Assembly (NCBI RefSeq): GCF_024723825.1
Contig: NZ_JANQBQ010000001.1
Span: 2,852,001-2,916,000, forward strand
Source: Romboutsia lituseburensis
Lineage (GTDB): Bacteria; Bacillota; Clostridia; Peptostreptococcales; Peptostreptococcaceae
Direction of reading: 5' to 3'
Length of the DNA: 64,000 bases
Below the pieces are notes generated by a model. That model did no database searches and was not told where the DNA came from. It saw only the letters and a list, made by a program, of their open reading frames with translations. Made by a program: the position numbers and the translations under genes. Position 1 is the first letter of the stretch, and each line of letters starts with the position of its first letter. This document shows, piece by piece, positions 52,636 to 61,167 of this stretch.

Positions 52636-53991
52636 ATGGAGACATGTAAAATAAATAAAAATCAAATTTATGTAATGCTGACTATGTGTATAGCACCAAT
52701 AGTAATATGTGCACTTTCAAATATATCCTTAGTATATGCTTTTTTATTAAGTGTTTTATTTGCAGTGATTATATCATTAAAAAATGGATTTACAATAAAA
52801 GAATTAAAACAAATGATATTAAAGGAAATTAATGAGTGTAAAAGCTTATATGTAGTAATTTTATTAATAGGAGCCACTGTTTCTGTTTGGCTATCATCAG
52901 GTGTTGTTCCATCTATGATATTTTATGGTTTGAAATATATGGATGGTATGAACATATTATTTTCAAGTTTTTTATTAATAGCTATAAGCTCAGTTTTTAT
53001 GGGAACTGCAGTTGGGACAATTAGTACAATTGGAATTGCTATATTAGGAATAGGTAAAGGATTTGAAATTCCAACAGGATTACTAGTTGGAGTAATAGTT
53101 TCTGGTGCATTTTTAGCTGATAAAATATCACCTATATCAGGTTTATTAAACCTAACATTAGCAACTACAGAAACCAGCTATAAAGAAATGGTTAAATCAT
53201 CTTTAAAAACTATTATTCCTACTATAATAGTCTGTGCATTAATATACTATTTAATTGGTAACCAGTATAGTAATGTTAGCGGATCTAAAAGTTCAATAGA
53301 ATTAATGAAAGCTATGAAAAAGGAATTTTTCATATCACCATATTTTATATTAGTACCAGTACTAATAGTTATACTATCTATAATAGGAATAAAATCAATA
53401 TATTGTATGATGTCTGGTGTTATCATCGGAAGTATAATAAGCATCGTATTTCAAAATTTAAAATTATTAGATTTAATTAAGTATATATTTTTAGGGTTTA
53501 GTACTAATTCAAGTTCTAATATTATTAATGAAACCTTAAATAGTGGTGGGATTGTATCAATGGTATCTGTAGTTATTATAGTTATGGGAGCAATTGCTTT
53601 AGCATCAATAATGCAAGGTACGGGTATTATAAATTATTTAACTAAAGATTTAATTTATAAAATAAAAAGTAAAAAAGATTTAATTTTAAAAACAGGTATT
53701 ATAAGTGGTATTCTTACAGTTATTACTTGTGACCAAACTATAGGTATTGTAGTGCCATCAAGATTATTAAAAAATAAATATGAAGAAATTGGAGTAGATA
53801 AAAGTATCTTAGCTAGAACTATATCTGATACAGGGACTATGATAGCTCCTCTTATGCCATGGAATGTAAATGGATTGATAGTAAGCTTAGTTACAGGTGT
53901 TTCATGTTTATCTTATGCACCTTTTGCAATATTATGTTTTATAACTCCTTTAATGACGGTAATAGTCTCAAATATAAATAAAAAAAAATAA
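52636..53991 (+). CDS. NhaC-family Na+/H+ antiporter
   Basis: A 451-residue protein with about eleven membrane helices. Motifs of the NhaC group are seen: LLIGATVSVWLSSGVVPSMI, SSVFMGTAVGTIST, GAFLADKISPISGL and, near the end, SDTGTMIAPLMPWN. It would exchange sodium for protons, or an organic anion pair such as malate/lactate as some members do. ATG 52636 has GGGGGAG upstream; an ATG 12 bases earlier does not. It is convergent with an HxlR gene. Confidence 0.87.
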   Translation: METCKINKNQIYVMLTMCIAPIVICALSNISLVYAFLLSVLFAVIISLKNGFTIKELKQMILKEINECKSLYVVILLIGATVSVWLSSGVVPSMIFYGLKYMDGMNILFSSFLLIAISSVFMGTAVGTISTIGIAILGIGKGFEIPTGLLVGVIVSGAFLADKISPISGLLNLTLATTETSYKEMVKSSLKTIIPTIIVCALIYYLIGNQYSNVSGSKSSIELMKAMKKEFFISPYFILVPVLIVILSIIGIKSIYCMMSGVIIGSIISIVFQNLKLLDLIKYIFLGFSTNSSSNIINETLNSGGIVSMVSVVIIVMGAIALASIMQGTGIINYLTKDLIYKIKSKKDLILKTGIISGILTVITCDQTIGIVVPSRLLKNKYEEIGVDKSILARTISDTGTMIAPLMPWNVNGLIVSLVTGVSCLSYAPFAILCFITPLMTVIVSNINKKK

Positions 53992-54033
53992 AAATATTTC
54001 TCTCATTTTTATTTTAAATGAGAGAAATATTTA
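53992..54033. terminator. bidirectional intrinsic terminator
   Basis: A 17-bp stem AAATATTTCTCTCATTT and complement with a seven-base loop; it contains the stop codon of the leftward HxlR gene. Confidence 0.85.
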
Positions 54034-54338
54034 CTAGACCAATCTTCTAAAGATTCGAGTACTATAGCTAGGTATTTACCCATATCAGTTAAGAAATATT
54101 CAACTCTAGGAGGCACTTCAGGATAAATGACTTTAGTTATTAATTTATCCTCCTCAAGTTCTTTTAGCTTTTCTGTAAGAGCTTTTTGATTTACACCATA
54201 TGTTATTCTTTGAAGCCCCAAAAATCTTTTCTCACCTTTATTTAAATGATAGATAATTACAGCTTTCAATTTACCTCTTATCATCTCCATAGCTAAATCA
54301 AGTAAACAAACGTAATTTTTTTCTTTATAAGATATCAT
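54009..54338 (-). CDS. second HxlR-family regulator
   Basis: A 109-residue winged-helix protein: GKLKAVIIYHLNKGEKRF, LQRITYGVNQKALTEKLKELEEDKLI and the wing VPPRVEYFLTDMGKYL. The N-terminal cysteine (YVCLLDLA, about residue 11) is in the sensing position of the family. It is divergent from an Old Yellow Enzyme gene, as is the case for several HxlR regulators of electrophile stress. A 7-bp dyad upstream of its start is a candidate operator. It differs enough from the regulator at 7.9 kb to have another target. Confidence 0.87.
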   Translation of the reverse strand: MISYKEKNYVCLLDLAMEMIRGKLKAVIIYHLNKGEKRFLGLQRITYGVNQKALTEKLKELEEDKLITKVIYPEVPPRVEYFLTDMGKYLAIVLESLEDWSSKYFSHLK

Positions 54339-54365
54339 AATATTATCCTTTATTTATATTTTAAA

Positions 54366-54391
54366 AATAGTTTTTACTCTAAGCAACTATT
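54366..54391. promoter_or_regulatory. candidate operator of the second HxlR regulator
   Basis: AATAGTT (54366-54372) and AACTATT (54385-54391) form a perfect dyad with a 12-base spacer, 28 bases upstream of the hxlR start codon. Confidence 0.4.
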
Positions 54392-54589
54392 ATACTATAA
54401 TAATTTTTAAATTATTAAGTTAATTAATAAATATTATAAATATGCATTTAATAAAATATAAATAATATTTAAAGTAAAGAGATTAAAGGTCACCTAGAGG
54501 TAAGTAACAGACCTAAAAGTATGTATTGTATATATATGTAAATAAAATATATACTTATCATATATAAATATAATAAAATAAGGAGTGTA

Positions 54590-55692
54590 ATGTCTTAAAA
54601 AATCTTTTTGATAATACCAAAATTTTAAATATAAAGTTAAAAAATAGATTTTTTAGAAGTGCTGTGTGGGAAAACTTAGCAGATGACAAAGGACACTTGA
54701 CAGATAGACTAAAGTTAGTTTATGAAGAATTAGCTAATGGTGGCGTAGGAACTATAATAACTGGATATGCTTTTATTACAGAGGAAGAACAACCAAATCC
54801 AGGTATGATGGGAATTTATGAAGATTCTTTTATAGAAGAATATAAAAGCTTAACTGAAAAAATTCATGGACTGGGAAGCAATATAGTAATGCAAATTGTA
54901 TATGGTGGATTTATGACTAATTTTAATATAAATGATAGAGTTATATTTGGACCATCAAACATGGTTTGTGAAACTACAGGAGCTAAGGCTAAAGAGATGA
55001 CAAAAAAAGAAATCAATTATATTGTTGAATCTTTTACAGATGCAGCATTAAGAGTTAAAGAATCAGGGTTTGATGGAGTTCAAATCCACGCAGCTCATGG
55101 ATATTTGCTAAGCCAATTTTTATCTCCATATTATAACAAAAGAACTGACGAATATGGTGGTTGTATTGAAAATAGAGGAAGAATAATTTTTGAAGTGTAT
55201 AAGGCAATAAGAAATAAGGTTGGAGAAGAATTTCCTATATTTATTAAGTTAAATTCAGAAGATGGGCTAGAAAATGATGGACTTACAAGAGAAGATAGCT
55301 TATATATAGCTAAAAAGTTATCAGAGTTGGGAATAAATGCTATAGAGGTTAGTGGTGGAAATAGTGCAATAAAGGAAGTAGCTCAAAATAATTTAGGAGC
55401 TGGTAGAAAAAAAATACTAGGAAACAAAGAAAAAGAGTCTTATTTTAAAGAATATGCAAAAAAATTAGCCTCACAAATAGATATACCTGTGATATTAGTT
55501 GGAGGAAATCGAAGTTTAGATGTAATGAATGAATTACTGAATGAACATGATATAGAATACTTTAGCCTAGCAAGACCTTTAATATGTGAACCTGATTTAA
55601 TAAATCAGTGGAATCAAGGGAATAGAAAATATCCTAAGTGTATTTCTTGTGGAAACTGTTATAAAGAAGAAAAATCTTGTATATTAAGTTAA
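54590..55692 (+). CDS. Old Yellow Enzyme-type NADH:flavin oxidoreductase, frameshifted at codon 2-3
   Basis: The FMN barrel runs in one frame to 55692 with the usual motifs: GVGTIITGYAFI, GVQIHAAHGYLLSQFLSP, RTDEYGGCIENRGR, VILVGGNRS and a final ISCGNCY with cysteines. Coding similarity begins at once after TCTTAAAAAATC (KNLFDNTKILNIKLKNRFFRSAV), but the only start with a ribosome site (AAGGAG, ATG 54590) reads ATG-TCT-TAA in another frame. One extra T or A in this short run would give ATG-TCT-TTA-AAA-AAT and restore the whole gene. Otherwise translation would need GTG 54664, which loses the first strand and the RNR motif. It is divergent from an HxlR regulator. The enzymes reduce activated C=C bonds in enals, enones or quinones. 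Confidence 0.78.
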
Positions 55693-55828
55693 TGTAGGTA
55701 ATAATATTAATTAAATATAAATCAATTATAATCTGAAGTTATTTTTAATTAAGTCATTAATTTAAAGATTTTATTGAAGTATATTTATTGAAATAAAAAT
55801 TAATTATAATAAAGTTGGAGGAGAAAAA

Positions 55829-56200
55829 ATGAAATTTAAATTTTGTCACAATAATTTTAATGTATTAAATCTTGAAAAAAGTATAGAATTTTATGAAAAG
55901 GCGTTAGGTCTAAAAGAAACTAAAAGATCAGTAGCAGAAGACGGAAGCTTTATATTAGTATATTTAGGTGATGAGGAGACAAATCACAAGTTAGAATTAA
56001 CTTGGCTAAGAGATTGGGATAGACCATATAACTTAGGAGATAATGAGTTCCACTTAGCTTTAAGAGTTGATGACTTTGAAGCAGCACATAAATTACACAA
56101 AGATATGGGATGTATATGCTATGAAAATGAAGCTATGGGGATATACTTTATAGCAGATCCTGATAATTATTGGATAGAAATACTTCCACCTCAAAGATAA
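55829..56200 (+). CDS. VOC-family protein, glyoxalase I type (lactoylglutathione lyase-like)
   Basis: A 123-residue protein with two beta-alpha-beta-beta-beta modules: FCHNNFNVLNLEKSIEFYEKALG and FHLALRVDDFEAAHKLHKDMG, ending in YFIADPDNYWIEI. The metal ligands fit the glyoxalase I pattern (His near 6, Glu in KLELTW, His in EFHLAL, Glu in WIEI). GGAGG precedes the ATG. Anaerobic Firmicutes often lack glutathione, so another thiol or an aldehyde-adduct may be the true substrate. It follows the OYE gene, another electrophile-detoxifying enzyme, but 136 bases apart. Confidence 0.87.
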   Translation: MKFKFCHNNFNVLNLEKSIEFYEKALGLKETKRSVAEDGSFILVYLGDEETNHKLELTWLRDWDRPYNLGDNEFHLALRVDDFEAAHKLHKDMGCICYENEAMGIYFIADPDNYWIEILPPQR

Positions 56201-56284
56201 TATTAGTTAAAAGTGTACCTTGACGTAGATGACCGTAACAGTTAATAATATAATAAATAGAACAATAAAGAGAGGTACATAATT

Positions 56285-56587
56285 ATGAATAAAAATATAG
56301 TAGCAATATGTGAAAATGAAGCAAGTGCTAAGTCGTTACAACAAGCAGCTTTAGAATTAGGATTTAATGTTAAGTATGAGGTTCAAGCAAAATCAGCTAT
56401 AAAAAATGAATTATCAGAAAAGGATATAAATGAAGCTGCAATAGTACTTTTTGTAATAAGCTACGATGTAGAAGATATAGAAAAAATAGAAAGATTTATA
56501 GATCGTGAATATTATGAAGTTGAGCCACAATTTGTTATTAATGATGCAAAAGCAGTTCTTAATGAAATATCATCAGAGTTAAATTAA
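56285..56587 (+). CDS. small protein resembling a fructose-type PTS IIB domain without its phosphorylation loop
   Basis: A 100-residue alpha/beta protein. The opening NIVAICENEASAKSLQQAA, the VKYEVQ strand, a KNELSEKDINEAAIVLFVI segment and the final helix align by eye with EIIB-fructose domains, where IVAVTACPTG carries the phospho-cysteine. Here the CPTG loop is replaced; the only cysteine is two residues earlier. It may be a non-catalytic relative. No other PTS gene is in the window. Assignment is tentative. GAGAGG precedes the ATG. Confidence 0.5.
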   Translation: MNKNIVAICENEASAKSLQQAALELGFNVKYEVQAKSAIKNELSEKDINEAAIVLFVISYDVEDIEKIERFIDREYYEVEPQFVINDAKAVLNEISSELN

Positions 56588-56589
56588 TA

Positions 56590-56634
56590 AAAAGCTAGAA
56601 TTCTAAGAAGTGTTAGAATTCTAGCTTTTTTTAT
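56590..56634 (+). terminator. intrinsic terminator
   Basis: Stem AAAAAGCTAGAATTCTAA and complement, ending in T7. Confidence 0.87.
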
Positions 56635-56724
56635 TGATTAGAACTAAAAATATAATATAGCATAATATTATTTTAGTACTTAAGATTATATAATATCGTT
56701 TTTCATGAAACATTATCAATTAAA

Positions 56725-56826
56725 GATCCTTGTGACGTAAAAATGGATAACTCATCTTATAAACTGTCTAAGAAATGTGGATTTAAAGAATATGGAACTT
56801 GCTAATGGTTTGGAATAATTGTATAA
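56725..56826 (+). pseudogene. fragment of a GNAT acetyltransferase
   Basis: A short frame reads DPCDVKMDNSSYKLSKKCGF, then KEYGTC, stop, WFG. This is the final helix and strand of GNAT proteins (N-xxSxKLxxKxGFKEYG). No start or acetyl-CoA loop is present in front and a stop interrupts it, so only a remnant remains. It lies in the 356-base gap after the PTS-like gene. Confidence 0.45.
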
Positions 56827-56836
56827 TCAATATTAC

Positions 56837-56876
56837 AAAAGTCTAAGGGTATTAATATATCTTTAGACTTTTTTTG
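56837..56876 (+). terminator. intrinsic terminator, probably of the lost GNAT gene
   Basis: Stem AAAAGTCTAA / TTTAGACTTTT across an AT-rich loop, then T-run. Confidence 0.6.
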
Positions 56877-56943
56877 TAACTGAAATGGCAAGAAAATAGT
56901 TTAAGATATTTTTATAGACTCAAATAAAGAAAGGTAAGACATA

Positions 56944-57792
56944 ATGAAGATCATAAATAAAATATTAAAAATAGTATTAGTATTTATAGTTTCTATATTA
57001 ATATTATCAGTCGCTATGTTCGGGTATTCAAAGTATATAGAACCAAAGTTGTTAACAGTTAAGAATTATGAAATAAATGAAAATAAAGATAAAAGTACTC
57101 AAACTATCAAGGTAGTTCAATTTACAGATAGTCAGCTAGGAGATTTTTATGAATTATCTCAGTTAGAAGACGTAGTTGAAAAAATAAATAAGCAAAATCC
57201 AGATATAGTTGTTTTTACTGGGGATTTGATTGATAAGATGAGTAAATATGAAGAAAAGGAAAATGTTTCTAATGTACTTTCAAAAATAAATGCGGATTTA
57301 GGAAAATTTGCGATATGGGGTAATCATGATTATGGGGGAGGAGGTCATAAGTATTACGATAACATAATGGAAAAGGCTGGATTTAAAGTTTTGGTTAATG
57401 AAACAATAGAAATAGTATTAAATAATAATAAAAGTTTATCAATTTATGGGCTAGATGAAGCCATGTTTGGAAGTCCAGATTCTAAGTCATTAATTAAAAA
57501 TATGAAAAAAAGTAATTTTAATTTACTATTATTGCACGAACCTGATTTAATAGATGGATTTAAAAATTCAAATGTTAATTTAGCTTTAGCTGGCCATAGT
57601 CATGGTGGTCAAGTAGCAGTACCTTTTATGGGAGCGATAATTACACCACCTATAGCTAAAAAATATACAAAAGGATTTTACGATATAGAAAAAGATATAA
57701 AATTATATGTAAATACAGGGCTTGGAAACACGAAAATGCCATATCGATTTATGAATATACCGCAAATATCAGTATTTAATATAAGTATTTAA
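56944..57792 (+). CDS. membrane-anchored metallophosphoesterase
   Basis: A 282-residue protein with one N-terminal membrane helix (about 8-27) and a calcineurin-like phosphoesterase domain: the metal motifs are present as TDSQLGD (in place of DxH), FTGDLIDK, GNHDYGG and LAGHSHGGQ. The first motif has Gln where the family usually has His, a small variation. YkuE/YaeI-like enzymes of this type act on lipid or wall-linked phosphates outside the cell. AAAGG precedes the ATG. Substrate unknown. Confidence 0.88.
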   Translation: MKIINKILKIVLVFIVSILILSVAMFGYSKYIEPKLLTVKNYEINENKDKSTQTIKVVQFTDSQLGDFYELSQLEDVVEKINKQNPDIVVFTGDLIDKMSKYEEKENVSNVLSKINADLGKFAIWGNHDYGGGGHKYYDNIMEKAGFKVLVNETIEIVLNNNKSLSIYGLDEAMFGSPDSKSLIKNMKKSNFNLLLLHEPDLIDGFKNSNVNLALAGHSHGGQVAVPFMGAIITPPIAKKYTKGFYDIEKDIKLYVNTGLGNTKMPYRFMNIPQISVFNISI

Positions 57793-57846
57793 ATAATATC
57801 ACAATATTAATTCACCTGAATATATTAGTTGTAAGAGGTGAATGAG

Positions 57847-58119
57847 ATGAATTCTAAAATAGATAAAGATGGATTTTTGTTCAATATATTTGGAAGTGTT
57901 AGAAAAATAATTGCACTTTTATTGACTATAGTTTTTTGTTATTTAAGTATAGAAGGAAAAGTTACTCAAGAACAATTTATACCTGTATTTAGTATGGTCC
58001 TTGGTTATTATTTTGGTCGTTCTACAGCTTTAGATATACCAGGAAAACATAAAAATCAAATTGAAAACTCTACAGATATTATTCCAGAAATTGATCCACA
58101 AGATCAAGAACAAAAATAA
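57847..58119 (+). CDS. small membrane protein, family not recognised
   Basis: A 90-residue protein with two hydrophobic stretches (about 20-38 and 48-63, ending GYYFGRS) and a polar, acidic tail. AGAGGTG lies six bases before ATG 57847; a GTG nine bases earlier overlaps this site and is less likely. The GYYFGRS pattern occurs in phage-linked and other small membrane proteins, but no phage gene is nearby. It follows the phosphoesterase gene by 54 bases and may be in its operon. Confidence 0.65.
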   Translation: MNSKIDKDGFLFNIFGSVRKIIALLLTIVFCYLSIEGKVTQEQFIPVFSMVLGYYFGRSTALDIPGKHKNQIENSTDIIPEIDPQDQEQK

Positions 58120-58132
58120 TTATGTTTAGAAA

Positions 58133-58171
58133 TAAGTGCCTATTACAAAAGTTACTAGGCACTATTTTTGT
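58133..58171 (+). terminator. intrinsic terminator
   Basis: Stem AAGTGCCTA / TAGGCACT with a 12-base loop, then ATTTTTG. Confidence 0.75.
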
Positions 58172-58324
58172 GCAAATAAGTATATCTATAACAAACTAAT
58201 GTAAAATATATATAACACACAAAAAATATAAAAGGCATATAATCTACACATCGATAAATTGTCCTGTTGGAATTAAAAAATGATATACATTAAAATGATA
58301 ATATTATCAGAAAGGGATGATCAT

Positions 58325-60238
58325 ATGGACAAAAAAACAATTTTATCAAAAACCATGTTATTTATTTTTATAGTAGCATTTGTAATTTTTTTCAAAACTA
58401 TATTTGGAGATGAAAATACACTTGTAGGTGTTACAACTATTACAGCAACATTAATGCTTTTACATCGAGACTTAACATTATCACCTCTAAAAAATACAGC
58501 TAGATTGATAGTATTGAATTTATTTATAGGTATATCATCAGTTTTAGCAGCTTCAAATATGTGGCTAGGAATACCTGTAAATTTTATAACTTTATTTACT
58601 ATAAGTTACTTACTTTGCTATAGTTTGAGAAATTCAATGTACTTACCGTTTTCATTACAGTATTTATTTTTATTAGCAAATCCAATACCACAAAATTTAA
58701 TATCTATTAGGTTAGCATCGTTAGTATTTGGAGCATTAGTTATAATGTTTGCTCAGATAATTGCTAATAAGAATAAAATTAAAAAAAGTGGAGACAAAAT
58801 TTTAATTAGTATATGTAATAGTATATTATATAAAATTGAATTATTAAAAACTAATGGTGATATTAGTACTTTAAAAGAGGATATAAATTTACAATTAAAT
58901 TCTTTTAGAAGTATGATATATGATAAAAGGGAATCGGATTTTTATTTAACGGAAGAAGCAAGAATAAAATTAAATCTATCAGTTTCTTTAGAATCAATAA
59001 ATATGTTATTAGATAAAATAAATGATTTGTCAGAAGTAGCTTTTATTATAAATAATTTAGAATTATTTTTAGAAGAAGTTAAAGCTGTATTACAAGATAA
59101 TGATTACGAAAAATTGTCAAAAAAGATGAAGCATTTATTAGTTGAATGTGAAGACGAAGGTATAGATGATTTATATTCACTACAAATGCTAGACAGTATA
59201 ATTTTATTATGTGATAGTATTGGAGAACTAAGAAACTTAGATAAATCTAATTTTAATAAGATACATAGAATAGGAAAAAAACCAGAAAATTTCAAGCATA
59301 GTATATTTAAAATAGCTTTTTCAAAAACTAAATCTATAAGATTTTGTTATGCTATTAGAGTGGCTACAGGTATAACTCTTGGTGCATTTATAATGGATTA
59401 TTTTAAATTCACAGAAGGTCGTTGGATAGTATTTACATTATTGTCGTTAATAAATCCTATTTATGAGGTATCTAAATCAAAGACAAAAGATAGAATTGTA
59501 GCAACATTAATAGGAGCTGTGATTATATTAGTGTTATTTGGAATATTTAAAGATTCTACAAGTAGATTAGTTATAATCATGTTGACTGGATATATATCTA
59601 ATTACACTGTCAAATATAAATATAGTATGATATGTACGACGGTATCTGCTATAGGATCAGCCGCTTTGGTAGGAAATGTACAGGAATTAACAATAGATAG
59701 AATTTTATTTGTTTTAATTGGCATGGCTTTAGCTATATTAATAAATGCGTTTGTACTACCTTATAGATTAGAGGATTCTATAAACGAATTAAAAGAAATG
59801 TATGATAGTGTAATTAAAGAAATGATATCAGAAATATACAATATAGCTAATGGTAATAAACAGATAAATACTATCAAAAACTTATTTATAATAACTTCAT
59901 TTATAGAAAATAAAGCTATGCTGAATAGTCAGATATCAAAAAATGAAATAAGTGCAAAAATAATAAAAGAACAAAGACTTTTAGTTACAAATGTATATGA
60001 GTTATATACTTGGATAGCTAAAGAAAAGATAAACCCTAAATATGCAAATAAAATTTTATCATCTGTAAATCAATTGATAATAAACCAAGGAGAGTCTTTA
60101 GAAAATAAATTTGAAACAATACAAAAATATATAAGTGAAATTAAAGATTTAAAAACAAAAATAACACTAAGTAGTGTATTAATAATATTGCAAGAAATAA
60201 AAGAAATAAAAAATTTAAATTTAAAAGCTCAGATTTAA
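58325..60238 (+). CDS. FUSC-family membrane protein (aromatic acid exporter-like)
   Basis: A 637-residue protein with two membrane blocks of about five or six helices each (about 8-165 and 345-485), separated and followed by cytoplasmic helical domains. The second block contains GRWIVFTLLSLINPIYEVS and the repeated helices of the FUSC/ArAE family, whose members export aromatic acids or similar compounds. ATG 58325 has AAAGGG upstream, which favours it over an ATG 45 bases earlier. It overlaps the convergent MarR gene by four bases. Confidence 0.83.
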   Translation: MDKKTILSKTMLFIFIVAFVIFFKTIFGDENTLVGVTTITATLMLLHRDLTLSPLKNTARLIVLNLFIGISSVLAASNMWLGIPVNFITLFTISYLLCYSLRNSMYLPFSLQYLFLLANPIPQNLISIRLASLVFGALVIMFAQIIANKNKIKKSGDKILISICNSILYKIELLKTNGDISTLKEDINLQLNSFRSMIYDKRESDFYLTEEARIKLNLSVSLESINMLLDKINDLSEVAFIINNLELFLEEVKAVLQDNDYEKLSKKMKHLLVECEDEGIDDLYSLQMLDSIILLCDSIGELRNLDKSNFNKIHRIGKKPENFKHSIFKIAFSKTKSIRFCYAIRVATGITLGAFIMDYFKFTEGRWIVFTLLSLINPIYEVSKSKTKDRIVATLIGAVIILVLFGIFKDSTSRLVIIMLTGYISNYTVKYKYSMICTTVSAIGSAALVGNVQELTIDRILFVLIGMALAILINAFVLPYRLEDSINELKEMYDSVIKEMISEIYNIANGNKQINTIKNLFIITSFIENKAMLNSQISKNEISAKIIKEQRLLVTNVYELYTWIAKEKINPKYANKILSSVNQLIINQGESLENKFETIQKYISEIKDLKTKITLSSVLIILQEIKEIKNLNLKAQI

Positions 60239-60687
60239 TCTTCTGAGCTTATTTCTGTTAATACTTCTTTTAAATTTTCTAAAGAAATAAGTAGCTTATC
60301 TTTTTGACCATCTGGTAAAGGTGATAATCTTTCTTTTAAAGTTAATTTAACGTTTTCAAACTTTGCATCTAGATAAGTATGTCCTTTTTCTGTCAAATCA
60401 ATATTTATAATTCTTCTATCTTTCTGATCAGGAAATCTCTCTATCATGTCTTCATCTATAAGTTTATTTAAAAGTTTGGTCATATTAGGTGTTGAAATTA
60501 ATAATTTTTTTGCTACCTCAGATATGGGTTGCTTACCAGTATCTTTTAAAACTGCCATTATTTGAAATTGAGAATGATTAAATGTATCATGTGCAAATCC
60601 ACAATTTCTTCTTATTAATTTTTTCTGAAACAGTGGCATAATAGTTATGAAATTTTGAACTATTAATTCTAATTTTGTATCATTCAT
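60235..60687 (-). CDS. MarR-family transcriptional regulator
   Basis: A 150-residue winged-helix protein: FNHSQFQIMAVLKDTGKQPISE, KKLLISTPNMTKLLNKLIDEDMIERFPDQKDRRIINIDLTEKG. One Cys at about 25. GGAGG precedes the ATG. It is divergent from the heterodimeric ABC exporter and convergent with the FUSC gene. MarR proteins usually repress a neighbouring efflux operon and themselves, so the ABC genes are the likely target. Confidence 0.9.
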   Translation of the reverse strand: MNDTKLELIVQNFITIMPLFQKKLIRRNCGFAHDTFNHSQFQIMAVLKDTGKQPISEVAKKLLISTPNMTKLLNKLIDEDMIERFPDQKDRRIINIDLTEKGHTYLDAKFENVKLTLKERLSPLPDGQKDKLLISLENLKEVLTEISSED

Positions 60688-60996
60688 TAATAAATACCTC
60701 CATTGTATTATTCTTATTATAATACATTAAATTATACTTAAGTTACATCTTAATAAACTAAATATATAACGTACCTACTATAGGCTTTATAATTAAATAT
60801 AATTTTTAACAATGACTCTATAAATTAATTAAAGTAATTTGTTATGAATTAAAATTTTAACATTAAAATCATTGTTATGTAAATGTATTTGCATAAATTT
60901 TAACTGTATAATAATTAAATATAAGTCTTTAAAAATATGTAAACGTTACATTAAATTTAGCTACAAAAATTTAATATAAAATTCATATTTAAATCA
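60688..60996. other. AT-rich gene-free stretch between marR and the ABC promoter
   Basis: No open frame with ribosome site and no strong hairpin is seen. It should hold the marR promoter on the minus strand; ATACATT-like boxes abound, so none is singled out. Confidence 0.4.
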
Positions 60997-61057
60997 TTGA
61001 CTTTTTTGTAAACTTATATATACTTAAAAAGTATAATAGTTAAAATGTATAACTATT
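60997..61057 (+). promoter_or_regulatory. promoter of the ABC exporter with a candidate MarR operator
   Basis: TTGACT (60997-61002), 16 bases, TATACT (61019-61024). Just downstream, AATAGTT (61035-61041) and AACTATT (61051-61057) form a 7-bp dyad with a nine-base spacer over the expected start of transcription. Confidence 0.5.
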
Positions 61058-61167
61058 AATTAATATAACTAATAATATTATATACTAAAATTATTTTTAA
61101 TGGATAAAAAATATAATTTTTTTAGTTTATATTTAAATTTAAGTAATATGGAGGCAGAGAACGAGGA

